Under the pieces are notes generated by a model. The model was not told the origin of the DNA and ran no database searches. It was given only the letters and a program-made list of their open reading frames with translations. Shown here in pieces: positions 17,733 to 26,057 of a stretch of DNA of 53,645 nucleotides. How positions within the stretch are numbered: position 1 is the stretch's first letter; the number at the start of each line of letters is the position of its first letter. This DNA is from Rhodobacteraceae bacterium LNNU 3342 (GTDB lineage: Bacteria > Pseudomonadota > Alphaproteobacteria > Rhodobacterales > Rhodobacteraceae): NCBI GenBank assembly GCA_008711135.1, contig VUAW01000021.1, positions 1-53,645 of the forward strand, written 5' to 3'. Both the position numbers and the translations under genes were made by a program.

Positions 17733-19247
17733 ATGACCTTTTACAAGCTGCTGCTCGGCACCGCGCTTGCCGCGATGACTGCCATCCCGGCCTATGCCCA
17801 GCAGTCGGAGAATTCCCTTCGCTTTGCCTATGGCCAGACGCTGGAAAGCCCGGACCCGTATTTCACGACGCTGCGCCTGGGGGTGATCCTGGGCCGGAAC
17901 GTCTGGGACACGCTGGTCGTGCGCGACCTGGAAAGCGGCGAGTACAAGCCGCTGCTCGCCACCGACTGGACCTGGGTCGATGACACGACGCTGGACCTGA
18001 CGCTGCGCGAAGGGGTCACGTTCCACGACGGCTCGCCCTTTGGCGCCGATGACGTGGTCTATACCCTGTCCTATGTCGCGAACCCGGAAAACCGGATCGT
18101 GTCGCAGCAGGTGGCCGAGTGGATCGAAAGCGTCGAAAAGACCGGCGAACATTCTGTCCGCATCCACACCAAGTCGCCTACGCCTGCCGCGCTTGAGTTC
18201 CTGTCGAGCCAGCTCGTCATCCTGCCCAGCGATTATTATTCGGGCCCGGCCGGCGCGACGCAGCACGCCCTGCCGATCGGCACCGGCCCGTTCAAGTACG
18301 ACAGCTATTCGGCCGGCGGCGATATGTTTCTGGCCCGCAACGACGACTACGTCGGCAGCGAGTTCAAGACAGCGGCCTCGCTTGACCGGGTGTCGATCCG
18401 CACCATCCCCGACCAGCAGACGCAGATCGCGGAACTTCTGTCCGGCGGGCTGGACCTCACCATGGGGCTGCCCAAGGACCAGGCCGACCAACTGGCACGG
18501 ATGCCCGGCGTCCAGGTCCAGAGCGGCGAGACGATGCGGATCGTCTTCCTGCAGATCAACACGACCGACGACACGCCCAACCCGGCGCTCAAGGACATCC
18601 GTGTGCGGCAGGCGCTGAACCACGCCATCGACAAGGCGGCGATTTCCGAAAACTTGGTGGGCGAAGGGTCCAACGTCATCAACACCGTCTGCTTCATCCA
18701 GCAGTTCGGCTGCACTGACGAAGGGGCGACGGTCTATGAGTTCAACCCTGAGCGGGCAAAGGAACTGCTGGCCGAGGCTGGCTATGCCGACGGGCTGACC
18801 GTCAAGCTTCACGCCTACCGCGAACGTCACATCTCCGAGGCGATCATCAACTACCTTGGCAACGTCGGGGTCACGGTTGAACTGAACTACATGCAGCCGG
18901 CTGCAATGCGCGACGCGATGCGGGCGCGGACGGTGGAACTGGCGCAAAGCGCGTGGGGCTCCTACTCGATCTATGATCTTTCGGCTTCTACGCCGGTCTA
19001 TTACGGCGGTCAGCCGGACGACAACAACCTCGACCCCGAGCTGATCGAGATCCTTGAAAAGGCCGGGTCGATCATGGACCCCGAGGAACGCAAGGCGCTC
19101 TATGCGGCCGCGCTGAAGAAGATCGCGGACGAGGCCCTTGCCATCCCGATGTTCACGCTGCCGACCTTTTACGCCGGCGCCGAGGGGCTTCAGTTCACCA
19201 CCTCTTCCGATGAAATCCTGCGTTTCTGGGAATATGGCTGGGAATGA
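17733..19247 (+). CDS. ABC transporter substrate-binding protein, family 5 (peptide/nickel type)
   Basis: Periplasmic solute-binding protein (504 residues) of a dipeptide/oligopeptide-type importer. Signal peptide of about 22 residues ending AYA before QQSENS. Family-5 features: LRFAYGQTLESPDPY, LTLREGVTFHDGSPFGADDVVYTL (the SBP_bac_5 signature), and RVRQALNHAIDKAAI. GGAGAGGA precedes the ATG; the reading frame extends upstream but without a signal peptide start. First gene of an operon with two permeases, two ATPases and an M20 peptidase. The ligand is probably a peptide or N-acyl amino acid; it cannot be fixed from sequence. Confidence 0.9.
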   Translation: MTFYKLLLGTALAAMTAIPAYAQQSENSLRFAYGQTLESPDPYFTTLRLGVILGRNVWDTLVVRDLESGEYKPLLATDWTWVDDTTLDLTLREGVTFHDGSPFGADDVVYTLSYVANPENRIVSQQVAEWIESVEKTGEHSVRIHTKSPTPAALEFLSSQLVILPSDYYSGPAGATQHALPIGTGPFKYDSYSAGGDMFLARNDDYVGSEFKTAASLDRVSIRTIPDQQTQIAELLSGGLDLTMGLPKDQADQLARMPGVQVQSGETMRIVFLQINTTDDTPNPALKDIRVRQALNHAIDKAAISENLVGEGSNVINTVCFIQQFGCTDEGATVYEFNPERAKELLAEAGYADGLTVKLHAYRERHISEAIINYLGNVGVTVELNYMQPAAMRDAMRARTVELAQSAWGSYSIYDLSASTPVYYGGQPDDNNLDPELIEILEKAGSIMDPEERKALYAAALKKIADEALAIPMFTLPTFYAGAEGLQFTTSSDEILRFWEYGWE

Positions 19248-19260
19248 TCCCATCTGAAGG

Positions 19261-19284
19261 CCGGGGCGCCGCTTGGTGCACCGG
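19261..19284 (+). promoter_or_regulatory. Intercistronic hairpin after the binding-protein gene
   Basis: Imperfect 10-base stem, CCGGGGCGCC at 19261-19270 pairing with GGTGCACCGG at 19275-19284, loop GCTT, no T-run. It may stabilise the binding-protein mRNA relative to the rest of the operon. Confidence 0.4.
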
Positions 19285-19308
19285 CGATGTTTCAAGCAAG
19301 GACTGACC

Positions 19309-20226
19309 ATGGGGATCTATCTTGCCAAGCGGATCGGGCTGGCGGTTCTCGTCGCGCTGTTCGTTTCCATTCTCGCCTTCGGGCTTCTGCGCCTGCAGGG
19401 CAACGCCGCCACGGCACTCGCCGGTGAAGGGGCCAGCCCGCAGGACATCGCGATCATCGTGGAGACCTACGGGCTCGACCGGCCGCTGGTGGTGCAATAC
19501 GCCACCTGGCTTGGCAACGCGCTGACCGGTGACTTCGGCACGTCGTATTTCTTCAAGCGCCCGGTGGCAGAACTCATCGTGTCCAAGGTGGGCAACACGG
19601 TGACCTTGGCGGTCCTGTCGCTGGGCATTGCGCTGGCACTGTCGATCCCGCTGGGCGTGCTGGCGGCGGTCTATTCCGGAAGCTGGATCGACCGGGTCTG
19701 TTCGCTGATCTCGCTCATGGGGCAGGCGCTGCCGTCGTTCTTCCTGGCGCTGTGCCTGGTGATGGTTTTTGCCATCCAGCTGCGGATGTTCCCGGCGTCG
19801 GGGACGGGCAGCTGGCAGCATTTCGTCCTGCCGGCGGTCACGCTGGGCTATTACATCACGCCGCCCTTCATGCGGCTGGTGCGGGCGGGGATGATCGACG
19901 CGCTGTCGAACGACTATGTCCGCACTGCGCGGGCCAAGGGCCTTCCGGCGCATCGTGTCGTTCTGAAGCACGCGCTGCGCAACGCGCTGGTGCCGGTGGT
20001 GGGCCTTGTGACCGTGCAGCTTGGCCTGCTGATCGGCGGGTCGGTGGTGATCGAGTCAATCTTCGCGCTCGACGGGTTGGGCTACCTGGCCTACCAGTCG
20101 ATCAGCTACCGCGACTTCCCGGTGCTGCAGGCTGTCGTCCTGCTTCTTTCGCTTGTCTATGTGGTGCTCACGCTTCTGTCCGACATCGTGAACGCATGGC
20201 TTGATCCGCGGCTGAGAGTGAGCTGA
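19309..20226 (+). CDS. ABC transporter permease, DppB-like
   Basis: Inner-membrane permease of the peptide-type importer, 305 residues, with about six helices. N-terminal MGIYLAKRIGLAVLVALFVSILAF is the usual first helix; the EAA loop is visible as NDYVRTARAKGLPAHRVVLKHALRNAL, where the ATPase docks, and the end ALDPRLRVS-type WLDPRLRVS is conserved in DppB proteins. It pairs with the DppC-like protein encoded 3 bases downstream. Confidence 0.92.
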   Translation: MGIYLAKRIGLAVLVALFVSILAFGLLRLQGNAATALAGEGASPQDIAIIVETYGLDRPLVVQYATWLGNALTGDFGTSYFFKRPVAELIVSKVGNTVTLAVLSLGIALALSIPLGVLAAVYSGSWIDRVCSLISLMGQALPSFFLALCLVMVFAIQLRMFPASGTGSWQHFVLPAVTLGYYITPPFMRLVRAGMIDALSNDYVRTARAKGLPAHRVVLKHALRNALVPVVGLVTVQLGLLIGGSVVIESIFALDGLGYLAYQSISYRDFPVLQAVVLLLSLVYVVLTLLSDIVNAWLDPRLRVS

Positions 20227-20229
20227 CCC

Positions 20230-21150
20230 ATGACCAACACCAACATGACAGACACCAACCAGATCACGGCGGGGCTGCCGGGGGAAGCGGTCAAGGTCCC
20301 CTCGCGCCTGTCGTGGACGCGGATCAAGGATCACCCCACGCTGGTCATCGGCGGCGGCATCGTGTTCATCATGACGCTGCTTGCGATCTTCGCGCCGCTG
20401 GTCGCGCCGCATGATCCATATTTCCAGAACATCGCCGCCCGCACCATCCCGCCCGTCTGGTACGAGGGCGGGACCCGGGACCACATCCTTGGCACCGACC
20501 AGCTGGGGCGAGACTACCTTTCGCGGCTGATCTATGGCGCGCGGATCTCGCTGCTCATCGGGTTTTCGGCAGTGGCCATCGCAGGTGTGATCGGCACGAC
20601 GCTTGGCCTTCTGGGGGGATATTTCGGCGGCCGGGTGGACATGGTCGTGACCTTCCTGACGACCGTGCGCCTGTCGCTGCCGATCATCCTTGTGGCGCTG
20701 GCCATCGTCGCCGTGTTCGGCGGGTCGATCACCATCGTGGTCATCGTGCTGGGCCTGCTGAAATGGGACAGGTTCGCCGTGGTCGTGCGGTCCAGCGCCG
20801 CGCAGATCAGCCGGCTTGATTACATCAATTCGGCGCGGGCGGCGGGGGCCTCGACCTTCTACATCCTTACGCGCGAGGTGCTGCCCAACCTTGCGCCGCA
20901 GCTGATCGTCATCGCCACCATCGAGATCGCGTCTGCGATCCTGATGGAGGCCGCGCTTTCGTTCCTTGGCCTTGGGGTGCAGCCGCCGACGCCAAGCTGG
21001 GGCCTGATGATTTCGGAAGCGAAAAGCTACATGTTCTTTTCCTTCTGGCTGATCGCCATCCCCGGCGTTGCGCTGGCCACGCTGGTCTTTGCCATCAATC
21101 TGGCAGGCGACGGGCTGCGCGACCTGATTTCACCGGACGGGAGGGGCTGA
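20230..21150 (+). CDS. ABC transporter permease, DppC-like
   Basis: Second permease (306 residues) of the importer. The N-terminal segment with the periplasmic motif LVAPHDPYFQN, then ILGTDQLGRDYLSRLIYGARISL, is diagnostic for DppC/OppC. The EAA loop is LDYINSARAAGASTFYILTREVLPN, followed by ALSFLGLGVQPPTPSWGLMI. It forms the membrane channel with the preceding gene product. Confidence 0.92.
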   Translation: MTNTNMTDTNQITAGLPGEAVKVPSRLSWTRIKDHPTLVIGGGIVFIMTLLAIFAPLVAPHDPYFQNIAARTIPPVWYEGGTRDHILGTDQLGRDYLSRLIYGARISLLIGFSAVAIAGVIGTTLGLLGGYFGGRVDMVVTFLTTVRLSLPIILVALAIVAVFGGSITIVVIVLGLLKWDRFAVVVRSSAAQISRLDYINSARAAGASTFYILTREVLPNLAPQLIVIATIEIASAILMEAALSFLGLGVQPPTPSWGLMISEAKSYMFFSFWLIAIPGVALATLVFAINLAGDGLRDLISPDGRG

Positions 21151-21151
21151 G

Positions 21152-22135
21152 ATGACCGCGCTTCTGACTGTGGACGACCTGAAGGTCGACATCAAAACCC
21201 GCAGCGGCACGCTGCACGCGGTGCGGGGCCTGTCCTTCACGGTGAATGCGGGCGAAACGCTCTGCATCGTGGGGGAGTCCGGCTGCGGCAAGTCGATCAC
21301 CTCCCTGGCGCTGATGGGGCTTCTGCCCCGCACTGCACAGCGCAGCGCCGCCCGCCTGCGGTTCGGCGACACGGACCTGACCGACGCCAGGCACGCCCGC
21401 AAGGTGCGCGGCAACGACATGGTCATGATCTTCCAGGAGCCGATGACCGCGCTCAACCCCGCCTTCCCGATCGGCGACCAGCTGACCGAGGCATACCTGT
21501 ACCACAAGGGCGGCACCAAGGCCGCGGCGCGGGCGCGGGCGATCGAGATGCTGGATCTGGTGGGGATAGGTTCGCCCGCTGAACGGCTTAGTCAGTTTCC
21601 GCACCAGCTTTCGGGCGGGTTGCGCCAGCGGGTGATGATCGCCATGGCGCTGATGACCGATCCGAAGCTGCTGATTGCGGATGAACCGACGACCGCGCTG
21701 GACGTGACCATTCAGGCGCAGATCCTGCGGCTGCTGCGCGACCTGCAGCAGAAGCTGGGGATCGCGGTGATCTTCATCACCCATGACCTTGGCCTCGTGT
21801 CGCGTATCGCGGACCGCGTGATGGTGATGTACGCGGGCGCCATGGTCGAGGAGGGCACCGCCGCCGAGATTTTCGGCGCCCCCCGCCATCCCTACACCCG
21901 CGCCCTGATCGACTGCATCCCGCAGCCGGGCAAGACCGAACGGGGCGCGCCGCTTGGCACCATCGCGGGCGTCGTGCCATCGTTGATCGGGACAGTGCAG
22001 GGCTGTGCCTTCCGCACCCGCTGCGCCTTTGCCCGGACGGACTGCGCGGCTTCCGTCCCCGAACGTGCCGAGGGCAGCCATCGCTGGATCTGCATCCACG
22101 CGGATCACCCCGCCCGCATGACGGAGACAGCCTGA
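21152..22135 (+). CDS. ABC transporter ATP-binding protein, DppD-like
   Basis: ATPase of 327 residues. Walker [10 protein letters not shown] at about 44-52, Q-loop [10 protein letters not shown], signature LSGGLRQR, Walker [14 protein letters not shown]-loop ITHDLG, and the C-terminal oligopeptide-transporter extension with a cysteine cluster ([15 protein letters not shown]) that binds an iron-sulfur cluster in some relatives. Starts one base after the DppC-like stop and overlaps the next ATPase gene, so translation is coupled. Confidence 0.92.
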   Translation: MTALLTVDDLKVDIKTRSGTLHAVRGLSFTVNAGETLCIVGESGCGKSITSLALMGLLPRTAQRSAARLRFGDTDLTDARHARKVRGNDMVMIFQEPMTALNPAFPIGDQLTEAYLYHKGGTKAAARARAIEMLDLVGIGSPAERLSQFPHQLSGGLRQRVMIAMALMTDPKLLIADEPTTALDVTIQAQILRLLRDLQQKLGIAVIFITHDLGLVSRIADRVMVMYAGAMVEEGTAAEIFGAPRHPYTRALIDCIPQPGKTERGAPLGTIAGVVPSLIGTVQGCAFRTRCAFARTDCAASVPERAEGSHRWICIHADHPARMTETA

Positions 22136-23118
22136 TGACCGAGCATCCGATCCTCGAAACCGTCAACCTCCACCGCCGCTTCCGGGTCACGCAGGGCCCG
22201 TTCAAGCCCAGTGCGACGCTGAACGCGGTCAATGGCGTGAACCTGCGCGTCCGGCGCGGCGAAACGCTGGGCATCGTGGGCGAATCCGGCTGCGGCAAGT
22301 CCACGCTGGCGCAGATGCTGCTTGGCCTTCTTCCGGCGACCGAAGGCGACGTGCTGTTCGACGGCCAGCCGGTCAGGAACATCAGCCGCGCCGCCTTTGC
22401 GCGCCGGGTGCAGCCGATCTTCCAGGACCCGTTTTCGTCGCTCAACCCGCGCAAGACACTGCTGGATATCGTGACCATGCCGCTGCGGGTCCACAAGCTG
22501 GGCACCGCCGCCGAACAGGAACGGCGGGCGCGGCAGTTGATGGACCGCGTGGGCCTGCCGGCACGGTTCGCCGACCGCTATCCGAAAGAGCTTTCGGGCG
22601 GCCAGCGCCAGCGGGTGGCCATTGCACGCGCGTTGGTGATGCAGCCGGACGTGGTGATCTGCGATGAGCCGACCTCGGCCCTTGATGCCTCGGTGCAAAG
22701 CCAGATCCTGAACCTGCTGATGGAGCTGAAGGCCGATTTCAACCTGACCTACGTGTTCATTTCGCACAACCTGTCAGTCGTCGAACATATCGCCGACCGG
22801 GTGGCGGTGATGTACCTTGGCCGCGTGGTCGAAGCCGCGGGCGTGGACCAGATCTTCGACGCGCCCCAGCACCCCTATACCCGCGCGCTGCTGGACTCCG
22901 TGCTGACGGTCGCGCCCGATGCGGGGGTGCCGGAACTGGCGCTTGGCTCTGGATTCCCGAACCCGCTGCGCCCGGCGCCGGGGTGTTCGTTCCATCCGCG
23001 CTGCCCCAAGGCGTTTGGCCCCTGTTCCACCGTGGTGCCGCAGCCCGTGCTCGCCGACCACCCCGGCGCGGCCTGCCACCTGATCAATCCCCCGATGACA
23101 ACCGGCGCGGCGGCCTGA
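22135..23118 (+). CDS. ABC transporter ATP-binding protein, DppF-like
   Basis: Second ATPase (327 residues), pairing with the DppD-like protein as a heterodimer. Walker [11 protein letters not shown]-loop FQDPFSSLNPRKTL, signature LSGGQRQR, Walker B VVICDEPTSALD, H-loop ISHNLS, and the Cys-rich C-terminus GCSFHPRCPKAFGPC. The ATG overlaps the previous stop (ATGA). Confidence 0.92.
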   Translation: MTEHPILETVNLHRRFRVTQGPFKPSATLNAVNGVNLRVRRGETLGIVGESGCGKSTLAQMLLGLLPATEGDVLFDGQPVRNISRAAFARRVQPIFQDPFSSLNPRKTLLDIVTMPLRVHKLGTAAEQERRARQLMDRVGLPARFADRYPKELSGGQRQRVAIARALVMQPDVVICDEPTSALDASVQSQILNLLMELKADFNLTYVFISHNLSVVEHIADRVAVMYLGRVVEAAGVDQIFDAPQHPYTRALLDSVLTVAPDAGVPELALGSGFPNPLRPAPGCSFHPRCPKAFGPCSTVVPQPVLADHPGAACHLINPPMTTGAAA

Positions 23119-23123
23119 GACGG

Positions 23124-24539
23124 ATGAACGAGATGCTTATGACACAAACCCGCGACGCCGCCATCGCCAGCGCGCTTGACCACCTGACCTCTGGCCGTTT
23201 CGAGGCCGATCTGGCCCGGCGCGTCGCCATGCCCACCGTGTCGCGCGAAGAGGCGCATCGCCCCGATCTTGACCGCTACATGAGCGAGGAGATGATCCCG
23301 CTCTACGAACGGCTGGGGTTCGACTGCACCCTGCTGCGCCACGAAGACGCGCCGGGACCGTTCCTGCTGGCCACGCGGATCGAGGATCCTTCGCGCCCGA
23401 CGGTGCTGATGTACGGCCACGGCGATGTGGTGACGGGCGTGCCGGAAATGTGGTCCGAAGGCCTGTCCCCGTTCGAGATGCGCGAAAAGGACGGCAAGTG
23501 GTTCGGGCGCGGCACGGCCGACAACAAGGGCCAGCATTCGGTGAACCTTGCGGCGCTGGAGGCGGTTCTTGAAACCCGGGGCTGTCTGGGCTTCAACCTC
23601 AAGTACCTTGTGGAGATGGGCGAGGAATATGGCTCCCCCGCTCTCGACAAGATCTGCGAAGAGCATGCAGAGGCGTTGGCGGCGGATGTACTGATTGCCT
23701 CTGACGGGCCGCGGATGGGGCTGACGAAGCCAACCATCTTCCTTGGCGCCCGCGGCGGCATGAACATCCACCTGGAGGTGGTCGCGCGCGAAGGATACCA
23801 CCACTCCGGCAACTGGGGCGGCCTTCTGGCAAACCCGGGCGTGGAACTGAGCCACGCCATCGCGGCGCTGATCGGACCGACTGGCGAATGTCTGGTGCCC
23901 GAACTGACGCCCGGCACCATCCCCGACAACGTGCGCGAGGCGCTGAAGGACTGCGTGATCGAAACGGCCGAGGGCGATCCCGGCCTTGACCCCTGGTGGG
24001 GCGCGCCGGGCCTGACGCAGGCTGAACGGGTCTATGCCTGGTCCACGTTGGAGGTAATGGAGATCGAGGTCGGCAACATCGCCAAGCCGCTTTATGCCAT
24101 CCCGCCGTGGGCCCGGGCGCGGCTGCAACTGCGCCATCCCGTTGGGGTGAATACCGACGACGTGCTGCCTGCCGTGCGGCGCAAGCTGGATGCCGCGGGC
24201 TTTGAACGGGTCAAGATCCTGCCCGCCAAGGACGCCTCCTTCCCCGCCAGCCGGTCGGACCTTGACGGGCCGTGGGTGAAGTTCGCGACCGCCTCGATCA
24301 CCCGGACGATGGGCGAAAGGCCGGTGATCCTGCCGAACCTTGGCGGGTCGCTGCCCAATACGATCTTTACCGACACGCTGGGCCTGCCGACGATCTGGGT
24401 GCCCCATTCCTATCCCGGCTGCCGCCAGCACGGCGCGGATGAACACCTGCCGAAGTCGATCGTCGAGGAAGGGCTTAAGATCATGGCCGGCCTGTTCTGG
24501 GATCTTGGCGAGGTGCGCCCGGAGGCGATGGGGACATGA
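23124..24539 (+). CDS. M20 family metallopeptidase
   Basis: Zinc-dependent exopeptidase or amidohydrolase, 471 residues. The metal site is readable: H99 and D101 in MYGHGDVV, D133 in GRGTADNKGQ, and E167/E168 in VEMGEEYGSP (general base and ligand); a dimerisation domain occupies roughly 205-340. No signal peptide, so cytoplasmic. It follows the ATPase gene by five bases and shares the operon, so it probably cleaves the peptide or N-acyl amino acid brought in by the transporter. ATGs at 23124, 23133 and 23139 are in frame; the first is used. Confidence 0.9.
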   Translation: MNEMLMTQTRDAAIASALDHLTSGRFEADLARRVAMPTVSREEAHRPDLDRYMSEEMIPLYERLGFDCTLLRHEDAPGPFLLATRIEDPSRPTVLMYGHGDVVTGVPEMWSEGLSPFEMREKDGKWFGRGTADNKGQHSVNLAALEAVLETRGCLGFNLKYLVEMGEEYGSPALDKICEEHAEALAADVLIASDGPRMGLTKPTIFLGARGGMNIHLEVVAREGYHHSGNWGGLLANPGVELSHAIAALIGPTGECLVPELTPGTIPDNVREALKDCVIETAEGDPGLDPWWGAPGLTQAERVYAWSTLEVMEIEVGNIAKPLYAIPPWARARLQLRHPVGVNTDDVLPAVRRKLDAAGFERVKILPAKDASFPASRSDLDGPWVKFATASITRTMGERPVILPNLGGSLPNTIFTDTLGLPTIWVPHSYPGCRQHGADEHLPKSIVEEGLKIMAGLFWDLGEVRPEAMGT

Positions 24540-25234
24540 CGGAACAAACCCTCCCGAAGTTCGCCGCCATCAGTTCGCGGACGATGATCGCGGATCATAT
24601 CGTCGAACATCTGCGGGGCGGGCTTCGGGAAGGGCGGTTCGAGGCCGGCCATGTCTTTGCCATCAGCGAATTGACCGAGGCGTTCGAAGTGTCGCGCACC
24701 CCTGTGCGCGAGGCCCTGTCGCGGCTTGTTGCGGAAGGGGTGCTGGAAGACGATGCGCGGGGGCAGGTCAAGGTGCCGCCCATCCGGCTGGATGAGTTCC
24801 GGCAGCTCACCTATGCCCGCTGCGTAGTCGAGGGCGGCGCGGCGGCCGAGGCGGCGCAGCTGTGCCCCAAGGCAGACCTGCCGCAGCTTCAGGCGCTGGC
24901 GCGGCTTCATTACGAGGCTTTTGACAGCGGTGACATCCCGGGAATGCTGGAGGCGAACGCCGCCTTCCACTTTTCGATCTACGAGAGGTCTGGGAACCCG
25001 TTCCTGATCGCGACGGCCAAGCGGCTCTGGCTTCGGGCCGGGCCTTATACCCGCCTTTCGTCACATATCATGGAAGAACGGATCGCCCTGCGCGGGCTCG
25101 ACCTTTATTCCCCGCATCACTTCCAGCTTCTGGATGCCATCGAAGCCGGCGACGCCGAACGCGCCCGGCAGGAAATGGTGGCCGACATCGAAACCGGCCT
25201 GCACCTGCTGTTGCCCCATCTGCAGAACGCCTAG
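24536..25234 (+). CDS. GntR family transcriptional regulator, FCD subfamily
   Basis: 232 residues: winged-helix domain (about 15-80; ISELTEAFEVSRTPVREALSRLVAEG) and FCD domain (about 95-225; NAAFHFSIYERSGNPFL and HHFQLLDAIEAGDAERARQEM). The ATG overlaps the M20 stop, so it is the last gene of the transporter operon and probably regulates it in response to the substrate. The TTTGATCAAA palindrome at 17655-17664 is a plausible target. It is convergent with a second FCD regulator only 12 bases away. Confidence 0.86.
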   Translation: MTEQTLPKFAAISSRTMIADHIVEHLRGGLREGRFEAGHVFAISELTEAFEVSRTPVREALSRLVAEGVLEDDARGQVKVPPIRLDEFRQLTYARCVVEGGAAAEAAQLCPKADLPQLQALARLHYEAFDSGDIPGMLEANAAFHFSIYERSGNPFLIATAKRLWLRAGPYTRLSSHIMEERIALRGLDLYSPHHFQLLDAIEAGDAERARQEMVADIETGLHLLLPHLQNA

Positions 25235-25246
25235 GGTTCGTGACCC

Positions 25247-25933
25247 TCAAGCGCCCTTCTGGCTGACGCGTTCCGCCGCGAGATCGAAGAAGCGGTTGAT
25301 GTCGCATTCGATGGCGTCGCGCACCCCTGCGGCATCGCCCTTCTTCAGCGCCTCGATCACCCTGATGTGCATTTCCGCCCCACGCCCTTCACGGGCGTCG
25401 AAATATTCCGCCGCCGTGCGAATATGCGGCCCGATCCGCATCCAGAGGCTTTCGATCAACGGGGGAAGAACCTCGGACCGGGAGCAGCGGTAAAGCGTGA
25501 AGTGAAAGTCGAGGTTGCGGGAGATCGACGCCACCGCATCCATGCCTTCGTCCGAGGAAAGCTCCTCGGCCACGATCTGTTCCAGCCGGGCGATATCGGC
25601 GGGGGTGACGTGCTGGACGGCGATTTCCGCCGCCAGCCCTTCAAGCGCGAGGCGGGTGCGCCGCAGATCCTCAAGCTGTTCCGCATTCAGGTCCGGCACC
25701 CGCGCCGACTTATTGGCCGAGGCGTCCAGCGCATGTTCGGCCACCAGCTGCCGGATCGATTCCCGCACCGGCTGGGCTGAGGTCCCGAAAGCCTCTGCCA
25801 GATCGTTGATCTTGAGCGCCTGTCCCGGAAGGAACTTGCCCGTCATGAGCATGTTGCGAAGTTCCTCATAGACGCGGCTTTGGACCGTTTCGTGGCGGAC
25901 CGAGGAAATGCCGAGGGAAGCAAAAACTGTCAC
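25247..25933 (-). CDS. GntR family transcriptional regulator, FCD subfamily
   Basis: 228 residues with winged helix (about 12-75; KINDLAEAFGTSAQPVRESIRQLVAEHAL) and FCD domain (about 90-215; LDFHFTLYRCSRSEVLP, MHIRVIEALKKGD). The open frame runs to 26029, but a GTG at 25933 has AAGGA eight bases upstream and sits just below a good promoter (25961-25989), so it is preferred. The promoter spacer holds TTTGATCAAA, suggesting autoregulation; the same palindrome fronts the adjacent ABC operon. It could also control the ior-like operon upstream. Confidence 0.82.
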   Translation of the reverse strand: MTVFASLGISSVRHETVQSRVYEELRNMLMTGKFLPGQALKINDLAEAFGTSAQPVRESIRQLVAEHALDASANKSARVPDLNAEQLEDLRRTRLALEGLAAEIAVQHVTPADIARLEQIVAEELSSDEGMDAVASISRNLDFHFTLYRCSRSEVLPPLIESLWMRIGPHIRTAAEYFDAREGRGAEMHIRVIEALKKGDAAGVRDAIECDINRFFDLAAERVSQKGA

Positions 25934-25960
25934 TGGGGGCGTCCTTGAATGGATTGCCCA

Positions 25961-25989
25961 TTTATCCCGCGATTTGATCAAAGATTCAA
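25961..25989 (-). promoter_or_regulatory. Promoter with TTTGATCAAA operator for the GntR gene
   Basis: On the minus strand, -35 TTGAAT (25984-25989) and -10 GATAAA (25961-25966) are spaced 17 bases. The perfect palindrome TTTGATCAAA at 25973-25982 fills the spacer, so a bound repressor would block RNA polymerase. Confidence 0.6.
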
Positions 25990-26029
25990 GATGCGTCCCC
26001 GCCCGCGGCGAATGACGCGGCGGAACCAA

Positions 26030-26047
26030 GGCGGGCCAGAACCCGCC
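26030..26047 (-). terminator. Candidate terminator hairpin after the iorB-like gene
   Basis: Six-base GC stem, GGCGGG at 26030-26035 and CCCGCC at 26042-26047, loop of six, ten bases past the stop on the minus strand. The following bases are only weakly T-rich, so termination efficiency is doubtful. Confidence 0.4.
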
Positions 26048-26057
26048 CCAACTCCGG

